Below the pieces are notes generated by a model, which worked only from the letters and a program-made list of their open reading frames with translations, was not told the DNA's origin and did no database searches. A program made the translations under genes and the position numbers. DNA of 64,000 nt from an uncultured Pelagibacteraceae bacterium (GTDB lineage Bacteria; Pseudomonadota; Alphaproteobacteria; Pelagibacterales; Pelagibacteraceae). Where the stretch lies: contig CABZOF010000003.1 of the NCBI GenBank assembly GCA_902527215.1, positions 1 to 64,000 of the forward strand. The letters are read 5' to 3'. The first letter of the stretch is position 1. Every line of letters begins with the position of its first letter. Below, one piece after another: positions 25,281 through 33,105 of this stretch.

Positions 25281-26298
25281 TTAAACCCTCACTCTCATTA
25301 AAGCCATAATAATTATTCATATTTTGTACTGCTTGACCTCCACCACCTTTAATCAAATTATCAATTGCAGACAATATTATTATTTTATCTTTATATTTGC
25401 TTTTACATACAGAAATTAAGCAATTATTAGAGTTGATCACATCATTAGTGCTTAAGAAAGTATTTATTTTACAAATTTTGATAAATTTTTGATTCTTATA
25501 TTCTGAATTTAGAACTTTGATAATTTTATTTATGTTAATACCCTTTTTTAAATCAACATAAATAGTACTTAATATTCCCCTAAACATCGGTGTAAGATGA
25601 GGTGTGAAATGAAATTTATTTTTTTTTCCAGTTTTGAGATCAAGCTCTTGTTGAATTTCAGAATTGTGTCTATGATTTGCCAATCCATAAGCGCTCAAAG
25701 ACTCATATAAATTTTTATCTTTATATTTTTTGTGTACTCCTCTACCTGCTCCTGAATAACCAGATTTCGAGTCAATAATAATTGTTTGATTATTAATTAA
25801 GTTTTTTTTTATTAACGGAATTAATGGAATTAATACAGATGTAGGGTAGCATCCAGGACATGAAACTATTGGAAATTTTTTAATTAATTTGCCACTAATT
25901 TCAGGTATAGAATAAATACTTTTTTTGATTTGATTTAATGCTTTGTGTTTGATTTTATACCATTTTTCATAATCTTTTTTATTATTAAGTCTAAAATCAG
26001 CTGCTAGATCTATTAGTAAATTATTTTTATTTAAAAATTTTGAAATTGATTGTGCCTCACCATTCGGCAATGCTGTAAATATTATATCCACATCTAATAA
26101 GTATTCTTTTTTAAATTTTGATATTTTTGGTAATTTATATTTTTTTAATTCTTGTTCATATGAATCTATTTTTTTTCCAACAGAAGTGCTTCCACACAAA
26201 TATTTAATACTTATTTTTTTATGTGTACATAGAAGTTTAGTAAGTTGTAATCCTATATATCCAGTAGCACCATATATAAGAACATTTTTCTTGCTCAT
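25273..26298 (-). CDS. argC: N-acetyl-gamma-glutamyl-phosphate reductase
   Basis: ArgC carries out the NADPH-dependent third step of arginine synthesis. The 341-aa protein shows GATGYIGLQLTKLL, LPNGEAQSISKFL, DLAADFRL, the catalytic cysteine in VSCPGCYPTSVLIPLIPLI, SKSGYSGAGRG, NHRHNSEIQQEL, FTPHLTPMFRGILSTIYV and the C-terminal DNLIKGGGGQAVQNMN. All key residues are present. It follows rpsI by 33 bp, the alphaproteobacterial rplM-rpsI-argC order, so it probably shares the ribosomal protein promoter. Confidence 0.96.
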   Translation of the reverse strand: MSKKNVLIYGATGYIGLQLTKLLCTHKKISIKYLCGSTSVGKKIDSYEQELKKYKLPKISKFKKEYLLDVDIIFTALPNGEAQSISKFLNKNNLLIDLAADFRLNNKKDYEKWYKIKHKALNQIKKSIYSIPEISGKLIKKFPIVSCPGCYPTSVLIPLIPLIKKNLINNQTIIIDSKSGYSGAGRGVHKKYKDKNLYESLSAYGLANHRHNSEIQQELDLKTGKKNKFHFTPHLTPMFRGILSTIYVDLKKGININKIIKVLNSEYKNQKFIKICKINTFLSTNDVINSNNCLISVCKSKYKDKIIILSAIDNLIKGGGGQAVQNMNNYYGFNESEGLNV

Positions 26299-26331
26299 AA
26301 TTTAATATAACAGTTGAAATTTAAAAAGAAA

Positions 26332-26763
26332 TTATCTTTTAGAAAACTGGTAACTTTTTCTAGCTTTTGCTCTGCCAGGTTTTTTTCTTTCTACAGATCT
26401 TGAATCTCTTGTTGTAAGTTTTTCTTTACGTAAGGTTGGTTTTAAAGTTTCATCAAATTTAAGTAATGCTCTTGAAATACCATGTACTAAGGCACCAGCT
26501 TGGCCAGTTTGTCCTCCGCCTTCAACTTTAGATCTAACATCATAATCAGTTGACTGATTAATTATCTCAAAAGGTCTTAAAATTTGCATTACATGGTTAG
26601 CTCTTGGAAAATAATCGTTTAAAGATTTACCATTTACATAGAATTTACCCGAACCTTTTTTTAGCCAAACTTTAGCTACAGATTTTTTTCTTCTTCCTGT
26701 TGCGTATTTACTATCTTTAAAGTCTAATTTTATTTTTGGAGAAGATGTTTGGGAAGTTTCCAT
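26332..26763 (-). CDS. rpsI: 30S ribosomal protein S9
   Basis: A 143-aa protein with the S9 signature: YATGRRKKSVAKVWLKKGSGKFYVNG, DVRSKVEGGGQTGQAGALVHGISRALL and the basic C-terminal tail ERKKPGRAKARKSYQFSKR, whose terminal Lys-Arg reaches the P site. The first 15 residues are a small extension seen in other Alphaproteobacteria. Coupled to rplM with a one-base gap. Confidence 0.97.
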   Translation of the reverse strand: METSQTSSPKIKLDFKDSKYATGRRKKSVAKVWLKKGSGKFYVNGKSLNDYFPRANHVMQILRPFEIINQSTDYDVRSKVEGGGQTGQAGALVHGISRALLKFDETLKPTLRKEKLTTRDSRSVERKKPGRAKARKSYQFSKR

Positions 26764-26764
26764 A

Positions 26765-27223
26765 TTAATTTCTTATAATATTTTTTTGATTAAGTTTACC
26801 AATTTCAATTATTTTTGGATTTTGAGCAGTGTGAGGGTGATCTTCTCCAGAATAAATTTTTAGTTTTGTTAATTGTTTTTTTCCTAGTGCACCTGACGGC
26901 AACATTCTTTTAACAGCTAACTTTAATACTTCACCCGGTTTTTTTTCAATCAACTTTTCAGGTGTTATTTCTTTAATACCTCCAGGGTATCCAGTGTGTC
27001 TGTAATATTTTTTATTTTGGAATTTATTTCCTGTAAATTTAATTTGGTCTACATTTTTGATAACAACAAAATCTCCATGATCCATATGAGGAGTATATGT
27101 TGTTTTATTCTTTCCTCTTATAATTTTTGATACAACTGTTGCTAGTCTACCGACAACTGCTCCTTTCGCATCGATTTCAAACCACTCGCTATTTATCTCA
27201 TCTTTTTTAACAAACTTTGTCAT
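26765..27223 (-). CDS. rplM: 50S ribosomal protein L13
   Basis: A 152-aa protein with WFEIDAKGAVVGRLATVVSKIIRGKNKTTYTPHMDHGDFVVI, KYYRHTGYPGGIKEIT and the AVKRMLPSGALGKKQLTKLKIY segment, all hallmarks of L13. The frame stays open to 27346, but residues before MTKFVKKDE look like non-coding leader, so I choose the ATG at 27223. The region 27224-27370 between it and the divergent metY-like gene must hold both promoters. Confidence 0.96.
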   Translation of the reverse strand: MTKFVKKDEINSEWFEIDAKGAVVGRLATVVSKIIRGKNKTTYTPHMDHGDFVVIKNVDQIKFTGNKFQNKKYYRHTGYPGGIKEITPEKLIEKKPGEVLKLAVKRMLPSGALGKKQLTKLKIYSGEDHPHTAQNPKIIEIGKLNQKNIIRN

Positions 27224-27370
27224 GAATGCGGGATTAATACTTATTATTACATATATTGTCAAATTATTATATTTTATTTGGTCTGAATGGTTGATTGAAT
27301 TATGACCATTTATTAGTAATAATAAGCCTGTTAAAAACAAATTCACAAAATTATAAATTAAAGGAGTTTA

Positions 27371-28702
27371 ATGAGTGATAAAAAAAAAGAATTAAAACCA
27401 AATACGTATAAATTTGATACCCTTAGTTTACATGCTGGTTATCAGCCACACAAAAATGCTGGCTCAAGACAAGTACCAATATATCAGACCACTTCATACC
27501 TTTTTGATGATGTCGATCACGCAGCAGCTCTTTTCAATTTAGAAAGAGGTGGACATATTTATAGCAGAATTTCAAACCCAACTGTTGGTGTATTAGAAGA
27601 AAGGGTTGCTTCACTTGAAGGTGGTACAGCAGCATTAGCTACATCTTCGGGAATGAGTGCAATATTTTTGACAGTAATGACATTATGTGAAGCAGGTGAT
27701 CATTTAGTTGTGTCATCTCAACTTTATGGAGGTACTGTAAATTTATTTAGATTAACCTTACCTAAATTTGGAATTAAATGTACATTTGTTAAACCCAGAG
27801 ATACTGAGGGATTTAAAAAAGCAATTCAAAATAATACAAAAGGAATTTTTGGGGAACTTGTTGGAAATCCGGGTAATGAAATAATGAACATGCCTGAAAT
27901 TGCTAAAATCGCTCATGATGCTGGAATTCCATTGATGGTTGATGCAACTTATCAAACTCCTTATTTATGTAAACCATTTGAACATGGCGCTGATATAGTA
28001 ATTCATTCACTAACAAAATGGATGGCTGGACATGGATCTTCTATGGCAGGAATATTAGTTGAGGGTGGAAAATTTGATTGGATGCAAAATGATAAATTTC
28101 CAACAATGACAAAACCTTATGAAGGATATCATGGATTGTCTTTTGCTGAGGAATTCGGCCCAACAGCTTTTACAATGAAAGCTAGGGCTGAGGGCATGAG
28201 AGATTTTGGTCCTTGTTTAAGTCCTCAAAATGCATGGAATGTTTTACAAGGCATAGAAACTTTGTCAGTAAGAATGAAAAAACATTGTTCTAATGCAGAA
28301 GAAATGGTTAAATATCTATCAAACCATGAAAGTGTTGCTTGGGTGTCACATCCAAGTGTCCCAGATCATCCAGATCATGAATTAGCAAAAAAACTTTTGC
28401 CTAATGGAAGAGGTTCAATGATTGCGTTTGGTATTAAAGGTGGAAAAGATGCTGGTGTTGCATTTATTAATAACGTAAAATTGGCATCACATTTAGCAAA
28501 TGTAGGCGATACAAGGACTTTAGTTATTCATCCTGCATCCGGAACTCATTCGCAAATGGATGAGGCAACTTTGAAGTTTGCTGGGTTGTCCCACGACATG
28601 ATTAGATTGTCAGTAGGTATCGAAGATATTGATGATATTAAAAATGATTTCGAGATTGGTTTTAGAGCGGCAAGAAAACCAAGACTTGTATCAAATCAAT
28701 GA
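27371..28702 (+). CDS. Cys/Met-metabolism PLP enzyme, O-acetylhomoserine sulfhydrylase-like (paralogue 1)
   Basis: A 443-aa member of the Cys/Met metabolism PLP family. It has FDTLSLHAGYQPHKNAGSRQVPIYQTTSYLFDD, RISNPTVGVLEERVASLEGG, SSGMSAIF, VDATYQTPYLCKP and the PLP lysine in VIHSLTKWMAGHGSS, then GDTRTLVIHPASGTHSQ and RLSVGIEDIDDI. The length and N-terminal SLHAG form fit O-acetylhomoserine sulfhydrylase (MetY). Related methionine gamma-lyases cannot be excluded. A good ribosome site (AAAGGAG, 27360-27366) precedes the start. It overlaps an alpha/beta hydrolase by 4 bp, unlike the second paralogue at 29580, and has no riboswitch-like leader. Confidence 0.85.
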   Translation: MSDKKKELKPNTYKFDTLSLHAGYQPHKNAGSRQVPIYQTTSYLFDDVDHAAALFNLERGGHIYSRISNPTVGVLEERVASLEGGTAALATSSGMSAIFLTVMTLCEAGDHLVVSSQLYGGTVNLFRLTLPKFGIKCTFVKPRDTEGFKKAIQNNTKGIFGELVGNPGNEIMNMPEIAKIAHDAGIPLMVDATYQTPYLCKPFEHGADIVIHSLTKWMAGHGSSMAGILVEGGKFDWMQNDKFPTMTKPYEGYHGLSFAEEFGPTAFTMKARAEGMRDFGPCLSPQNAWNVLQGIETLSVRMKKHCSNAEEMVKYLSNHESVAWVSHPSVPDHPDHELAKKLLPNGRGSMIAFGIKGGKDAGVAFINNVKLASHLANVGDTRTLVIHPASGTHSQMDEATLKFAGLSHDMIRLSVGIEDIDDIKNDFEIGFRAARKPRLVSNQ

Positions 28703-29517
28703 AATTCAAAGTAAATAATAACGAAGTATTTGCCTCTACTGGTGGAAGACCTTTTGATAAAAAAAAACCATTAATAATATTTGTACATGGAAGTGGTCTT
28801 ACACATATGACATGGGTACTTCAGACAAGATATTTTGCTTTTCATGGATATAACGTGTTAGCTGTTGATCTTCCTGGTCATGGTTTATCAAGTGGAGAAA
28901 GCCTTAAATCAATTGAAGAAATGGCTGACTGGATAAACGATGTAATTGATGCTGTTGGTCATAAAGAAGCTTCCTTAGTTGGTCACTCACAAGGATGCCT
29001 TGTTACAGTTGAATGCACATCAAGATATCCAGATAAAATTAAAACTTTAAGTCTAATGGGTGGTGCTGGTGCAATACCAATGAACCCAGAACTGCTATCG
29101 TTGGCGGAAAATAACGATCCTAAAGCAGTTGATTTAATGATGGATTGGGCACATGGTCCAGCTGGTCATTTTGGAGGTCATCCAGTTCCTGGATTATACC
29201 ATATTAATACTGGAACAATGCTTGCAAAGTCAAGAACAATACAGAATACTTTAGGTGTAGATTTTAGAGCATGTGATAATTACAAAAACGGATTTGAAGC
29301 TGCTAAAAAAATTAAATGCCCCACTTTGTCAATTTTAGCAACTGACGACAAAATGTGTCCAGTTAAAGAAGGAAAAAAATTAGCTTCTTTTATCGATGGT
29401 AGTCAGGTAGATATTATAGATAATTGTGGACATATGATGTTGTTAGAAGAAGCAGATAGAGTATTAACCGTATTAAAGAAATTTATAACTACTAATTATC
29501 CCCCATTATCAAGTTAA
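28699..29517 (+). CDS. alpha/beta hydrolase
   Basis: A 272-aa alpha/beta hydrolase fold protein: oxyanion segment IIFVHGSGLTHMTW, DLPGHGLSSG, nucleophile elbow VGHSQGCL (Ser97), an acid in LATDDKMCPV and the catalytic His in DNCGHMMLLEE. There is no signal peptide. It overlaps the preceding metY-like gene through an ATGA junction and lies before metY, so it probably acts in sulfur amino acid metabolism. Its fold is shared with homoserine acetyltransferase (MetX), but MetX is about 100 residues longer, so I do not claim that function. A thioester or acyl-ester hydrolase is equally possible. Confidence 0.8.
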   Translation: MKFKVNNNEVFASTGGRPFDKKKPLIIFVHGSGLTHMTWVLQTRYFAFHGYNVLAVDLPGHGLSSGESLKSIEEMADWINDVIDAVGHKEASLVGHSQGCLVTVECTSRYPDKIKTLSLMGGAGAIPMNPELLSLAENNDPKAVDLMMDWAHGPAGHFGGHPVPGLYHINTGTMLAKSRTIQNTLGVDFRACDNYKNGFEAAKKIKCPTLSILATDDKMCPVKEGKKLASFIDGSQVDIIDNCGHMMLLEEADRVLTVLKKFITTNYPPLSS

Positions 29518-29519
29518 AT

Positions 29520-29579
29520 TAAAGCTTGATTGTATTTTTTCATTAAAGTTAAATAGTCTTTTTAAACAGAAGGGGAAAT
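29520..29579 (+). promoter_or_regulatory. SAM-V-like riboswitch candidate in the metY leader
   Basis: The 60-nt leader between the hydrolase stop and metY has a compact pseudoknot layout. The run TTTTTTC (29535-29541) can pair base for base, with four G-U wobbles, with GAAGGGG (29569-29575), which contains the ribosome binding site. TTAAAG (29543-29548) can pair with CTTTTTAA (29558-29565). A SAM-V riboswitch on metY is established in Pelagibacter. The element works by hiding the ribosome site when S-adenosylmethionine binds. Identification is from position, size and the anti-SD pairing; I could not run a covariance search. Confidence 0.55.
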
Positions 29580-30905
29580 ATGAGTAAAAATAAAAATCCA
29601 GAAACTATTGCATTACATGGTGGTGATTACAGAAGCGATCCAGCGACAACAGCAGTAGCTGTACCACTATATAGAACGACATCTTATCAATTTAATGATA
29701 CAGATCATGCCGCAAATTTATTTGCTCTAAAAGAATTTGGAAACATATACACAAGAATTATGAATCCAACAAATGATGTTTTAGAGAAAAGAGTTGCAGC
29801 TCTTGAAGGAGGTCTTGCGGCTGTTACCGTTGGTTCAGGACAAGCAGCATCAACATTTGCTATAATGAACGTATGTCAATCAGGTGATAACTTTATTAGT
29901 TCAACTGATTTATATGGCGGAACAGTTAACTTATTTACACACACTTTAAAAAAATTAGGTATTGAATGTAGATATGCAGATCCATCAGATCCAAGTAATT
30001 TTGAAAAATTAATTGATGATAAAACAAGATGTTTTTATGCAGAAACTTTGCCTAATCCATACTTGAGAGTATTTCCAATTAAAGAAGTATCTGATATAGG
30101 TAGAAAGCATAATATTCCATTAATTATGGATAATACTGCTGCACCAGTTATTTGTAAGCCTTTAGAGCATGGAGCGGCAGTTGTAGTTCACTCACTTACT
30201 AAATTTATTGGTGGACACGGAACAGTTATTGGTGGAGCTCTTGTTGATGGAGGTAACTTCGACTGGACAAAAGATCCAAAAAGGCAACCCTTATTTAATG
30301 AGCCAGATGCTAGTTATGGTGGAGCAAAATGGGGTGAAGTAGTTCCTCAATTAACAGGTGCAAATGTATCGTTTGCAGTAAGAGCAAGAGTATGTCTTCT
30401 AAGAGATTTAGGAGCTCCATTGGCACCTGATAATGCTTGGGGAATAATTCAAGGTTTAGAAACTGTTCCATTGAGAATGAAACAACATTGTTCTAATGCT
30501 GAAAAAGCTGTTGCTTATTTACAAAAACATAAGAATGTAGAAAGAGTTATCTACCCCACTCTTCATAAAGGAGAAATTGGTGAAAGATCTAAAAAATACA
30601 TGAAAGGTGGAAATGGTGCTCTAGTTGGTATCGAAGTTAAAGGCGGTGTAGAAGCTGGTAAAAAGTTTATTGAGTCACTTAAAATGTTTTACCATGTTGC
30701 AAATATTGGAGACGCAAGAAGTTTAGCCATTCATCCAGCAACAACTACACACAGTCAGTTAACCGAGGAAGAACTATTAGCAGCTGGTGTTACACCTGGA
30801 TATGTAAGATTGTCAATTGGAATAGAACATCCGGACGATATTATCGCTGATCTTGATCAAGCTTTAGGAGCTTCTGGAAAACCTAGTCTGAAGGCAGTAA
30901 GTTAG
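29580..30905 (+). CDS. metY: O-acetylhomoserine sulfhydrylase (paralogue 2)
   Basis: MetY joins O-acetylhomoserine and sulfide (or methanethiol) to homocysteine or methionine. The 441-aa protein has ETIALHGGDYRSDPATTAVAVPLYRTTSYQF, RIMNPTNDVLEKRVAALEGG, GSGQAAS, MDNTAAPVICKPLEHGA, the PLP lysine in VVHSLTKFIGGHGTVIGG, and NIGDARSLAIHPATTTHSQ. It is clearly paralogous to the 27371 enzyme but diverged. The preceding 60-nt leader looks like a SAM-V riboswitch, implying repression when SAM is plentiful. Its last 23 bases overlap the convergent ctaA gene. Confidence 0.92.
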   Translation: MSKNKNPETIALHGGDYRSDPATTAVAVPLYRTTSYQFNDTDHAANLFALKEFGNIYTRIMNPTNDVLEKRVAALEGGLAAVTVGSGQAASTFAIMNVCQSGDNFISSTDLYGGTVNLFTHTLKKLGIECRYADPSDPSNFEKLIDDKTRCFYAETLPNPYLRVFPIKEVSDIGRKHNIPLIMDNTAAPVICKPLEHGAAVVVHSLTKFIGGHGTVIGGALVDGGNFDWTKDPKRQPLFNEPDASYGGAKWGEVVPQLTGANVSFAVRARVCLLRDLGAPLAPDNAWGIIQGLETVPLRMKQHCSNAEKAVAYLQKHKNVERVIYPTLHKGEIGERSKKYMKGGNGALVGIEVKGGVEAGKKFIESLKMFYHVANIGDARSLAIHPATTTHSQLTEEELLAAGVTPGYVRLSIGIEHPDDIIADLDQALGASGKPSLKAVS

Positions 30906-31914
30906 ATTTTGTATTTATAAATAAAAAATAAATACAAGAAGCAACTAAAAAGATAGAACTTATTTGGTGCATAGATGCAATTAATATCTGTGCACCATAT
31001 AACAGAGTAAATATTCCCAAAATAATCTGTAAAGCTATAAAAAAACCTAAAATATTAACAGATTGATACAGATCAATCTTTTTATTTTTGTAAATATTAA
31101 TAATTAAATATAGATAAAAAAGTCCTATAAAATAAGCTAACTTTCTATGAATAAATTGTACTAAAGAAGGATCGCTAAATGCAGATAATTTAAATAAATT
31201 CGAATAACTATTATCGTTTGGAAAAATTGAAGTACCCATTAAAGGCCAAGAATTATAAATTTTACCCGCATCCATGCCTGAAACAAATGCGCCAATTGAG
31301 ATTTGTAAAAAAACCAAAATAAGAAAAGTAACTGGAAATACTATATTAATTGTATTTTGAAAATTTTTTTTAACTTTTATTTTTAAATAATTCCAAAAGA
31401 TTAAGGATAAAATAATAAAAGCTATTAATAGATGTAGTGATAATCTAAAATGACTAACATCTACTCTATCAATTAGTCCACTACTTACCATATACCATCC
31501 TATAAATCCTTGAAAACAAATTAATGCAAATATGAAATAAAGATTAATTAATTTTTTAAATTTAATTTTAAAAGTGAAATATAATAGAGGTATAAGAAAA
31601 CCTATACCAATTAACCTTCCCATAAATCTATGAGCCCATTCCCACCAAAAAATAACTTTAAATTCTTCCATAGTCATATCGTAATTTTGTAATTTAAATT
31701 CAGGTATCTCTTTGTATAAATCAAAATACATAATCCATTCGGAATTATTAAGTGGGGGTAAAAAACCAGAGAATAATTGCCATTGTGTAATTGATAAACC
31801 AGAGTCGGTTAATCTCGTTAAGCCTCCAACCACAATCATAGCAGAAATAATCCAAAACATGGTTATAAGCCATATTGATATTTGATTATTAATCTTTGGA
31901 TTTTCACTGTACAT
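30883..31914 (-). CDS. ctaA: heme A synthase
   Basis: CtaA oxidises heme O to heme A for cytochrome aa3 oxidase in the inner membrane. The 343-aa protein has eight hydrophobic segments and the four heme-ligand histidines: WWEWAHRFMGRLIG, VSHFRLSLHLLIAF, VQFIHRKLAYFIG and ASMHQISSIFL. The motifs GGLTRLTDSGLSITQW and FISGM-like GAFVSGMDAGKIYNSWPLMG are typical of the alphaproteobacterial (cysteine-free) class. It stands alone, convergent with metY and divergent from the chorismate mutase gene. Confidence 0.95.
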   Translation of the reverse strand: MYSENPKINNQISIWLITMFWIISAMIVVGGLTRLTDSGLSITQWQLFSGFLPPLNNSEWIMYFDLYKEIPEFKLQNYDMTMEEFKVIFWWEWAHRFMGRLIGIGFLIPLLYFTFKIKFKKLINLYFIFALICFQGFIGWYMVSSGLIDRVDVSHFRLSLHLLIAFIILSLIFWNYLKIKVKKNFQNTINIVFPVTFLILVFLQISIGAFVSGMDAGKIYNSWPLMGTSIFPNDNSYSNLFKLSAFSDPSLVQFIHRKLAYFIGLFYLYLIINIYKNKKIDLYQSVNILGFFIALQIILGIFTLLYGAQILIASMHQISSIFLVASCIYFLFINTKSNLLPSD

Positions 31915-31957
31915 AAATGGATAAATATAATAATTTTTTAATTATCCAAATATATAA

Positions 31958-32251
31958 ATGTCGCCATTAAAAAAAGCAAAACTCAACAAAATAAGAAAAG
32001 AATTGGACAAATTAGATGATTCATTGATAAAAATAATTAAAAAAAGAACTTATCTTGTTAAAAGAGTACTAGCTCTTAAAGAAAAAAAAAATCAAATAGT
32101 TGACCAAAAAAGAATAAATTTAATTCTTAGAAATATTAAAAAAAAATCAATTAAGAATAAAATCGATCCAATAATCACCAATAAAATTTGGAAAAATATG
32201 ATTAATGCATATATAGATTTTGAACGAAGAAATTTTAATAAAAAAAAATAA
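31958..32251 (+). CDS. chorismate mutase (AroQ class)
   Basis: A 97-aa all-helical protein with the type II chorismate mutase pattern: LNKIRKELDKLDDSLIKIIKKRTYLVKRVLALKE (the IDxLDxxLxxLLxxR helix with its catalytic Arg and the following Lys), DQKRINLILRNI (the R-E/R pair) and a last helix IWKNMINAYIDFERR. It rearranges chorismate to prephenate for phenylalanine and tyrosine synthesis. Stand-alone AroQ domains of this length are typical in Alphaproteobacteria. It ends one base before the convergent rpmG stop. Confidence 0.85.
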   Translation: MSPLKKAKLNKIRKELDKLDDSLIKIIKKRTYLVKRVLALKEKKNQIVDQKRINLILRNIKKKSIKNKIDPIITNKIWKNMINAYIDFERRNFNKKK

Positions 32252-32252
32252 A

Positions 32253-32444
32253 TTACTTACTGTGTGGCGGTAGCTTTTTTTCTATAAAAACTTCATGTTT
32301 TCTTGTAGCCGGATTGTATTTCTTTGTTTTTAATTTTATCTTAGCCTTTTCACCACCAGCTGGTTTTTTTACATAGTAGAAGAAAGGACTATCTGGTTTC
32401 TCTTCGGGAACCAATCTAACTTTCACATGAGTTTTTTTTGCCAT
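32253..32444 (-). CDS. rpmG: 50S ribosomal protein L33
   Basis: A 63-aa protein: MAKKTHVKVRLVPEE, SPFFYYVKKP, then KLKTKKYNPATRKHEVFIEKKL, matching the L33 pattern (R(K/R)YDPxxRKHVxFxExK). It is about 8 residues longer than the usual 55 because of an insertion around KPAGGEKAK. It lacks the zinc cysteines, which is the normal C-minus form in Alphaproteobacteria. The ATG at 32444 abuts the merR-like stop. Confidence 0.93.
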   Translation of the reverse strand: MAKKTHVKVRLVPEEKPDSPFFYYVKKPAGGEKAKIKLKTKKYNPATRKHEVFIEKKLPPHSK

Positions 32445-32816
32445 TTAATTTTTTATATTATTAATTATTTTTTTTATTTTTTTTATTTTAGATTTGATAA
32501 TATTTTTCTGGTTTATAGTGGGATTATATAAATTATCAATATCAGAAACTTCTGAATTTAGTATCTTTTTGACACCATTTATAGTCATACCCTTGTTTTT
32601 TAATAAATATTTGATTTTTTTTAGTACATCTATTGATTTTTGATCATAATATCTTCTATTATTTACAAAAAATTTTGGCTTAATTTGCTTGAACTCTTTT
32701 TCCCAAAATCTAATTGTATGCGTTGAAAATTTTCCATTTTTTTGATTAACAAGTCCAAGAATTTCTGCAACCTCACCTATAGTTTTATATTTGCTATTTT
32801 CTTTTCTATCAAACAT
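32445..32816 (-). CDS. MerR-family regulator (ihfA-linked type)
   Basis: A 123-aa protein with a MerR winged-helix DNA-binding domain: YKTIGEVAEILGLVNQK, HTIRFWEKEFKQIKPKFFVNNRRYYDQKSIDVLKKIKYLL and GMTINGVKKIL. The C-terminus is only a short Lys/Asn-rich helix with no ligand-binding domain, and the first helix carries a 7-residue insert (LVNQKNGKF) relative to classical MerR. This variant always sits beside ihfA in Alphaproteobacteria; its target is unknown. It overlaps ihfA by 8 bp. Confidence 0.88.
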   Translation of the reverse strand: MFDRKENSKYKTIGEVAEILGLVNQKNGKFSTHTIRFWEKEFKQIKPKFFVNNRRYYDQKSIDVLKKIKYLLKNKGMTINGVKKILNSEVSDIDNLYNPTINQKNIIKSKIKKIKKIINNIKN

Positions 32817-33105
32817 TATTATTTATGTATCTTTTAAATTCTTTCGAGGCTTTAAACAGTATTACATTTCTTTCTGAAATAATTTTTCTTTCCTTTGTTT
32901 TTGGATTTCTACCAATACGCTGATTTTTTTTTCTTAATATAAAAGTACCAAATTTGGCAATTTTAACTTTTTTATGCTTAATTATATTGCTCAAAATTAC
33001 TTGAAAAATATCTTCCAATAAAACTTCACTAATTTTTTTTGAAAATCCAATCTGCATATAGATTGAATTAATTATATCTTTTTTTGTTAAATTTGTTCTT
33101 TTCAC
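32809..33105 (-). CDS. ihfA: integration host factor subunit alpha
   Basis: A 98-aa HU/IHF-fold protein: LTKKDIINSIYMQIGFSKKISEVLLEDIFQVI at the N-terminus, VKIAKFGTFILRKKNQRIGRNPKTKERKIISERNVILFKASKEFK with the arm tip RIGRNPKT that inserts the kinking proline into DNA. The combination with merR and plsX identifies it as IhfA and not HU. It binds and bends DNA for recombination, replication and transcription. It abuts the plsX stop. Confidence 0.93.
   Translation of the reverse strand: MKRTNLTKKDIINSIYMQIGFSKKISEVLLEDIFQVILSNIIKHKKVKIAKFGTFILRKKNQRIGRNPKTKERKIISERNVILFKASKEFKRYINNNV

Noticed and set aside
27224..27346. An L13 extension of 41 residues
   Set aside because: The extra residues are hydrophobic leader noise; L13 begins at MTKF and has the normal length from there.
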